Below, in pieces: positions 5,382 to 8,358 of a stretch of DNA of 8,358 nt. Each line of letters begins with the position of its first letter. Position 1 is the first letter of the stretch. Under the pieces are notes generated by a model, which was given only the letters and a program-made list of their open reading frames with translations, had not been told where the DNA came from and did no database searches. The DNA lies in NCBI GenBank assembly GCA_002378845.1, contig DFRY01000059.1:21402-29759 (forward strand), in the 5' to 3' direction. The stretch is from Ruminococcaceae bacterium UBA3451. GTDB lineage: Bacteria; Bacillota; Clostridia; Oscillospirales; Acutalibacteraceae. Position numbers and translations under genes: made by a program.

Positions 5382-5410
5382 TTGTAATTTATTTTGCTGC
5401 TGAATATATT
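5382..5410 (+). promoter_or_regulatory. Promoter of the 133-aa protein gene
   Basis: TTGTAA (5382-5387), 17-base spacer, TATATT (5405-5410). It lies after the previous terminator and before the only downstream plus-strand gene. It predicts a leader of about 80 bases. Confidence 0.6.
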
Positions 5411-5474
5411 GTAACAGGGACCAACACAGCAAAAACAAAGTCCGGCTGAACAATAAGCGGCTTTCTGAATTTGA

Positions 5475-5499
5475 AAAGGAAAGGCGGCGATTTTCCTTT
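5475..5499 (+). promoter_or_regulatory. Hairpin over the ribosome binding region of the 133-aa gene
   Basis: AAAGGAAA (5475-5482) is perfectly complementary to TTTCCTTT (5492-5499), which abuts the ATG at 5500, with loop GGCGGCGAT. Folding would either hide the purine-rich SD or bring loop purines near the start codon. Confidence 0.4.
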
Positions 5500-5901
5500 A
5501 TGTTTGACTTTTTGAAAAAGAAAAGCAAGGTAGAACTGATTACCATGACGGACGGTACTGTAAAACGGATTACAAAAACAACCGCAGATAAAAAATTCCA
5601 ATTTAAAGGGGAAGAATACGGCATTCACGATTTCCTAATGACGCAGAAAAAAGTCTATTTCGAAAGTTACCACAATGAACTTGCCCTTTATGAAGATGTG
5701 CACGGAAGACTGATTTTATACTATTATAACGAAGAGATGTGCTTTGACGGTGACGACCGGGTTGACGAAATGTTTAATCTAGTTAAGGACGAACAGGACG
5801 CCGACGACTTATGCAAAGACGGCGGTTACCGCTGGGGGCGTGTCCCCTATGTGTATAAGTCGGAAAACGGCTTTGTTTCCGTACATGAAATAGCAGACTG
5901 A
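5500..5901 (+). CDS. Hypothetical protein (133 aa)
   Basis: I do not recognise a family. The N-terminus MFDFLKKKSKVELI is basic and amphipathic. The middle alternates short beta-like stretches (QKKVYFESYHNELALYED, GRLILYYYNEE). Then comes a very acidic part (DGDDRVDEMFNLVKDEQDADD, about 88-108) and a GGYRWGRVPYVY segment (108-119) that ends the fold. It appears soluble, with no signal or membrane segment. The ATG at 5500 is the only sensible start, but its SD-like purines (AAGG, 5481-5484) are 15 bases away, within a hairpin in which 5475-5482 pairs with 5492-5499, so translation may be controlled. It has its own promoter (5382-5410) and a following terminator, so it stands as a single-gene unit. 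Confidence 0.75.
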   Translation: MFDFLKKKSKVELITMTDGTVKRITKTTADKKFQFKGEEYGIHDFLMTQKKVYFESYHNELALYEDVHGRLILYYYNEEMCFDGDDRVDEMFNLVKDEQDADDLCKDGGYRWGRVPYVYKSENGFVSVHEIAD

Positions 5902-5935
5902 ATTCACTTGTTCTAAAATTTTAAAAATTTGAAAA

Positions 5936-5969
5936 GGCCCATGCTGCAAAATTCCACGCAGCATGAGCC
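5936..5969. terminator. Bidirectional terminator between the 133-aa gene and the small-gene cluster
   Basis: GGCCCATGCTGC (5936-5947) pairs with GCAGCATGAGCC (5958-5969), with one internal mismatch. On the plus strand it is followed by GCTTTCTTT. On the minus strand the stem is followed by TTTTC and an A/T-rich run, so it can end both the plus-strand 133-aa gene and the minus-strand small-gene operon that ends at 5989. Confidence 0.78.
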
Positions 5970-5988
5970 GCTTTCTTTAAAAATAAAC

Positions 5989-6132
5989 TTAGCGCGCCAA
6001 TAAAAGGAACTTTTCTAACTCCATATTTTTTCGGGCTTCTTCCTTTTTCCATTCCGCATACTTTCGGAATTCCGAATGGCAGTTTACATTTCGTTCCGCG
6101 CAGTCTTTACAGGGCGATTGAGTAAACATCAT
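5989..6132 (-). CDS. Small Cys/His protein, zinc-binding-like (47 aa)
   Basis: The peptide begins MMFTQSPCKDCAERNVNCHS. The CxxC (C8, C11) and CH (C18, H19) arrangement, followed by EFRKYAEWKKEEARK and a Leu/Lys-rich helix, matches the look of small clostridial CKDC...CH...YxEWK proteins often seen in phage-like or mobile regions, as I recall; it probably binds one metal ion. The start is ATG 6132, overlapping the stop of the preceding 43-aa gene as ATGA, which indicates translational coupling; a second ATG follows at once (6129). It is the last gene of the minus-strand cluster, ending 20 bases before a terminator. Role unknown; DNA or RNA binding or protein interaction in the element is a guess. 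Confidence 0.75.
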   Translation of the reverse strand: MMFTQSPCKDCAERNVNCHSEFRKYAEWKKEEARKNMELEKFLLLAR

Positions 6133-6260
6133 AACCTGACCGCACCCCCCTGCAATCCGGTTCCGCTATCATAAGCCACAGCGCCCATTCTGATTTGCAC
6201 TGTCCCTCCTTTCGTGAAATCACAATGTGGCCTGCATCTTTTTGGAATATTACCGCTCAT
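6129..6260 (-). CDS. Small hypothetical protein (43 aa)
   Basis: The sequence starts MSGNIPKRCRPHCDFTKGG and ends in a glycine-rich part (SGTGLQGGAVRL). I recognise no family. Two cysteines with an intervening His (C9, H12, C13) could be half of a metal site. Support: GAGGAGG about 10 bases before the ATG, and a four-base ATGA overlap with the following 47-aa gene. A TATAAT at 6290-6285 just upstream could serve as a -10, but without a convincing -35, so the gene may instead be read from the upstream small genes. Confidence 0.6.
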   Translation of the reverse strand: MSGNIPKRCRPHCDFTKGGTVQIRMGAVAYDSGTGLQGGAVRL

Positions 6261-6315
6261 GATAGCTTTGCCTCCTCAATATTTATTATAGAATTAACCA
6301 CAAAATAGAATGAAA

Positions 6316-6350
6316 TCGGTTCAATACAGAACAAATAAAACCTGAACCGA
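6316..6350. repeat. 8-bp inverted repeat, possible operator or weak terminator
   Basis: TCGGTTCA (6316-6323) and TGAACCGA (6343-6350) are perfect inverted copies 19 bases apart. The repeat overlaps the 3' end of the 44-aa frame and lies just upstream of the 43-aa gene. As RNA it is a stem with a large loop followed on the minus strand by T-rich sequence; as DNA it could be a protein-binding site. Confidence 0.4.
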
Positions 6351-6455
6351 CAAAACTCCTTTCCACTTCTCGGCAATTTGTGCTATGTCCCGGGAAATTT
6401 CGCCTGCTTTCTGCCCCAATGAAACTTTAAAGTCGATGTTTCTCCTTTCTTCCAC
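6321..6455 (-). CDS. Small hypothetical protein (44 aa), coupled to the 85-aa gene
   Basis: The frame from GTG 6455 reads MEERRNIDFKVSLGQ with GTG as Met, then KAGEISRDIAQIAEKWKGVL, ending VQVLFVLY. Its middle is a plausible amphipathic helix and the last residues are hydrophobic. I do not recognise it. GTG begins one base after the TGA of the 85-aa gene, with AAAAGG 9 bases upstream inside that gene, which suggests coupling. A stronger AAAGGAG (6448-6442) lies further in, pointing to a shorter product, but no standard start codon follows it closely, so the N-terminus is unsure. Reality rests on composition and tight spacing only. Confidence 0.45.
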   Translation of the reverse strand: MEERRNIDFKVSLGQKAGEISRDIAQIAEKWKGVLSVQVLFVLY

Positions 6456-6456
6456 T

Positions 6457-6714
6457 TCAGGTATCCTTTTCCGGGTGACAGGCATAATAGTCGGATAAAG
6501 TTTCCCCTGCCTGCTTCATCATTTTCTTGTCCGCTTCCAACTGTTCTTCTTCCGGCATAAACACTGTCCGTTTTGCTGGCCTGTATGCGAATGTTCCCTT
6601 AGGCGAAGGAACCTGTTCGAACAGGATTTCTTCCCGGCAGCGAACCGAGCCGTCACCGGATTTATTGACTATGTAGCTGACCAAAGTAAAGTCAGCCGGC
6701 TTTTCGCCTGCCAA
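6457..6714 (-). CDS. Small hypothetical protein of the recombinase-linked cluster (85 aa)
   Basis: With TTG 6714 as start the protein begins MAGEKPADFTLVSYIVNK and contains REEILFEQVPSPKGTFAYRP and a charged helix EEEQLEADKKMMKQAGETL (about 56-74), ending YYACHPEKDT. It is soluble, mixed beta then helical. I do not recognise a named family. TTG is chosen over GTG 6723 because GAGGTG (6725-6720) lies 6 bases before TTG and overlaps the GTG; the longer form would add only three residues. It is followed immediately by the 44-aa frame. It is the largest gene of the minus-strand cluster divergent from the serine recombinase. Confidence 0.72.
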   Translation of the reverse strand: MAGEKPADFTLVSYIVNKSGDGSVRCREEILFEQVPSPKGTFAYRPAKRTVFMPEEEQLEADKKMMKQAGETLSDYYACHPEKDT

Positions 6715-6755
6715 AAAGACCACCTCGCTTTATGTTTATTGAAAATCAGCTTGTC

Positions 6756-6863
6756 CTATGCAATTTCCGGCGTAAAAAACCATTTTTTACCTGTTTCATT
6801 TTTGGAATAGGAGAAGCAAAATAAATCTTCCTCCGCTTGATCGGGATCCTGCTGTATTCGCAT
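6756..6863 (-). CDS. Possible very small protein (35 aa) at the head of the cluster
   Basis: The frame begins MRIQQDPDQAEEDLFCFSYS and continues KNETGKKWFFTPEIA. Balanced charged and aromatic residues make it look protein-like rather than random. It lies 41 bases upstream of the 85-aa gene on the same strand. The SD (GGTGA, 4-5 bases before ATG) is weak and no clear promoter is visible. An overlapping 25-aa frame (ATG at 6871) is less protein-like. Confidence 0.4.
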   Translation of the reverse strand: MRIQQDPDQAEEDLFCFSYSKNETGKKWFFTPEIA

Positions 6864-6905
6864 ATTTCACCATTAACCCGGACTATATTTAAGAACGGGA
6901 AAAAT

Positions 6906-6935
6906 AAAAGGCCCCCGCCATAGCAGGGGCCTTTT
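6906..6935. terminator. Terminator-like hairpin just before the recombinase
   Basis: AAAAGGCCCC (6906-6915) pairs perfectly with GGGGCCTTTT (6926-6935), loop 10 bases. It ends 13 bases before the recombinase ATG and touches its SD (GGGGGGAG, 6937-6944). On the plus strand it would stop transcription entering the recombinase or act as an attenuator; on the minus strand it has the longer T-rich tail (TTTTATTTTT). Confidence 0.7.
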
Positions 6936-6948
6936 AGGGGGGAGCTTC

Positions 6949-8358
6949 ATGAAAACGGCAGCAGCCTATATTCGCGTTTCTACGGACGACCAGTTGGAAT
7001 ACAGCCCGGACAGTCAGCTGGAAAAGATACGGGAATTTGCCGCGAGAAATGAGATGTTTTTACCGGAAGAATGTATTTTTCGGGAAGATGAGGGAATCAG
7101 CGGAAAAAAAGCGGAAAAGCGGCCGGAATTTATGCGAATGATCGGTACGGCAAAAAAGAAACCAAAACCTTTTGACGTGATTATCGTATGGAAATTTTCA
7201 CGCTTTGCGCGCAACCGGCAGGACAGCATCGTTTACAAATCCATGCTGCGAAAACAGTGCGGCGTCGACGTGGTCTCGGTTACTGAGCAGCTTGGCGACG
7301 ATAAAATGTCTATAATTGTAGAAGCCATGATTGAAGCCATGGATGAGTATTACAGCATAAATCTGGCGGAAGAAGTCCGGCGCGGCATGAATGAAAAAGT
7401 ATCCCGCGGGGAACCGGTTACATCACCCGCCTTTGGGTACCGCATTCAGAACAAAAAATATTATATTGACCCGGAGGCAGCCCCTTTGGTACGTATGATT
7501 TTTCATGACTTTATTTCCGGCATGGGTTACCGTTCCATCGCGTTAAAATTAAACGCAATGGGTGTCCGAACCAAACGGGGCGGGTTATGGGAAAGCCGCT
7601 CCGTCGAATACATTCTTTGCAACCCGGTCTATGTTGGGAAAATCCGTTGGAACCCCAAAGGCAAAACACGCCGCAATTATGAAGACCCGAATATTGTGAT
7701 CATTGACAGCGAGCATGAACACCTGATAACCGACATTGTCTGGCAGCTGGCACAACAGAAAATCCTAAAAAACAAAATGCTGTACGGAAAACCGGATGGG
7801 CAAAAAAAGCCCCCCGCCTTCCCGCTGCAAGGGCTTGTGAAATGTGGAAACTGTGGGAATACCCTAACCAGAATCACGAATTCGAGTATGCAATGCCAGG
7901 CCTATGCCCACGGAAAATGCAACGTTTCCCATAGCATCTTAATCAGCAAGCTGGAGGAAATGGTGCTGAGCGCAATCAGTTCGAATCTTCGGTATGAACA
8001 GATCGAGCTAATTGAAAAATCGGTTCCACAGCCTGACCGTATGATAGAAGCAATGGAGCGGCAAATCGTTCGGGAAACCCCGAAGCTGCAGCGGGTAAAA
8101 GAAGCCTATGAATACGGCATTGATTCCCTGGAAGAATACCGAAACAACAAACAAAAAATCACGGAGCGAATCGAAAAACTAAATTCAGAAAAAGCCGACA
8201 CCCCATCCGGCAAAAAAAACAATTCAATCCACAAATTCTGCCTTGACCACCTGGATGCGATTCATCAGCTGCGTGACCAGACCGTTTCCGCGGAAGAGAA
8301 AAATATTCTGCTGCGCAGTTTCGTTGACCGGGTCGTGTTTGACCGAGCCAACCGCCAG
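6949..8358 (+). CDS. Large serine recombinase / site-specific integrase (partial, 3' end outside window)
   Basis: 470 codons run open from ATG 6949 to the window end. The resolvase-type catalytic domain (about 1-140) has YIRVSTDDQ with nucleophile S11 and R9, DEGISG (47-52) and FSRFARN with R85 and R88. The recombinase DNA-binding domain (about 155-270) includes PAFGYRI, and NPVYVGKIRW (226-235). A zinc ribbon follows with C299, C302, C316 and C324, then a coiled-coil segment (about 365-420) and the typical C-terminal stretch NILLRSFVDRVVF, so little is missing. Such enzymes integrate and excise prophages or conjugative/mobilisable elements by a double-strand break at att sites, usually with a directionality factor. 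SD GGGGGGAG lies 4 bases before the ATG. The divergent small-gene cluster probably belongs to the same element. No att core can be named from one end. Confidence 0.96.
   Translation, partial: MKTAAAYIRVSTDDQLEYSPDSQLEKIREFAARNEMFLPEECIFREDEGISGKKAEKRPEFMRMIGTAKKKPKPFDVIIVWKFSRFARNRQDSIVYKSMLRKQCGVDVVSVTEQLGDDKMSIIVEAMIEAMDEYYSINLAEEVRRGMNEKVSRGEPVTSPAFGYRIQNKKYYIDPEAAPLVRMIFHDFISGMGYRSIALKLNAMGVRTKRGGLWESRSVEYILCNPVYVGKIRWNPKGKTRRNYEDPNIVIIDSEHEHLITDIVWQLAQQKILKNKMLYGKPDGQKKPPAFPLQGLVKCGNCGNTLTRITNSSMQCQAYAHGKCNVSHSILISKLEEMVLSAISSNLRYEQIELIEKSVPQPDRMIEAMERQIVRETPKLQRVKEAYEYGIDSLEEYRNNKQKITERIEKLNSEKADTPSGKKNNSIHKFCLDHLDAIHQLRDQTVSAEEKNILLRSFVDRVVFDRANRQ

Noticed and set aside
7677..7877. Minus-strand frames inside the recombinase
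   Set aside because: These are antisense shadows of a continuous, motif-rich recombinase frame.
1..8358. CRISPR array, tRNA, rRNA, insertion sequence
   Set aside because: No regularly spaced repeats, cloverleaf-like sequences, rRNA segments or transposase frames were seen on either strand.

Overview
The window looks like a low-to-mid GC Firmicute, most likely a clostridium of the Oscillospiraceae type. The support is strong AGGAGG-like ribosome binding sites, near-consensus TTGACA/TATAAT promoters with 17-base spacers, many hairpin-plus-T-run terminators, and families common in gut and anaerobic clostridia. The taxonomic call is an inference.

Left part (1-3233, all minus strand). The window opens inside an M20D amidohydrolase (1-538, C-terminus outside). 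Upstream of it lies a separately promoted, previously easy-to-miss 46-codon gene for a cysteine-rich peptide (696-836). It has a TTGACA-17-TATTAT promoter, a strong SD and a minus-strand terminator at 632-666, so it could be a small expressed peptide or a leader that attenuates the amidohydrolase gene. After a bidirectional terminator comes a three-gene operon, transcribed as SDR oxidoreductase (2475-3233), a UPF0303/GlcG-like gene interrupted by an in-frame TAG (1916-2425), and an AroE-like dehydrogenase with an altered substrate motif (1044-1898).

Middle part (3234-4735). A divergent intergenic region separates the SDR operon from a plus-strand pair: a metallo-beta-lactamase-fold hydrolase and a TetR/AcrR regulator. 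The plus promoter carries a 19-bp palindrome filling the space between -35 and -10, a textbook TetR operator. The most economical reading is a self-regulated hydrolase/regulator unit that may also influence the divergent oxidoreductase operon, which would process an unknown small hydroxylated or cyclic substrate.

Right-middle part (4736-5990). Three unrelated-looking plus-strand transcription units carry two small proline-rich hydrophilic proteins (54 and 57 aa, with similar translation start regions) and a 133-aa acidic protein of unknown function. Each is followed by its own hairpin.

Right part (5936-8358). A large serine recombinase (6949 to beyond the window end, 470 codons visible) is divergent from a tight minus-strand run of up to five very small genes (35, 85, 44, 43 and 47 aa), several translationally coupled and ending at a shared terminator. 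This looks like the integrase end of a mobile element with a cassette of uncharacterised small proteins. It is the strongest candidate, together with the cysteine-rich peptide, for undescribed biology here. No tRNA, rRNA, CRISPR array or insertion-sequence transposase was seen.
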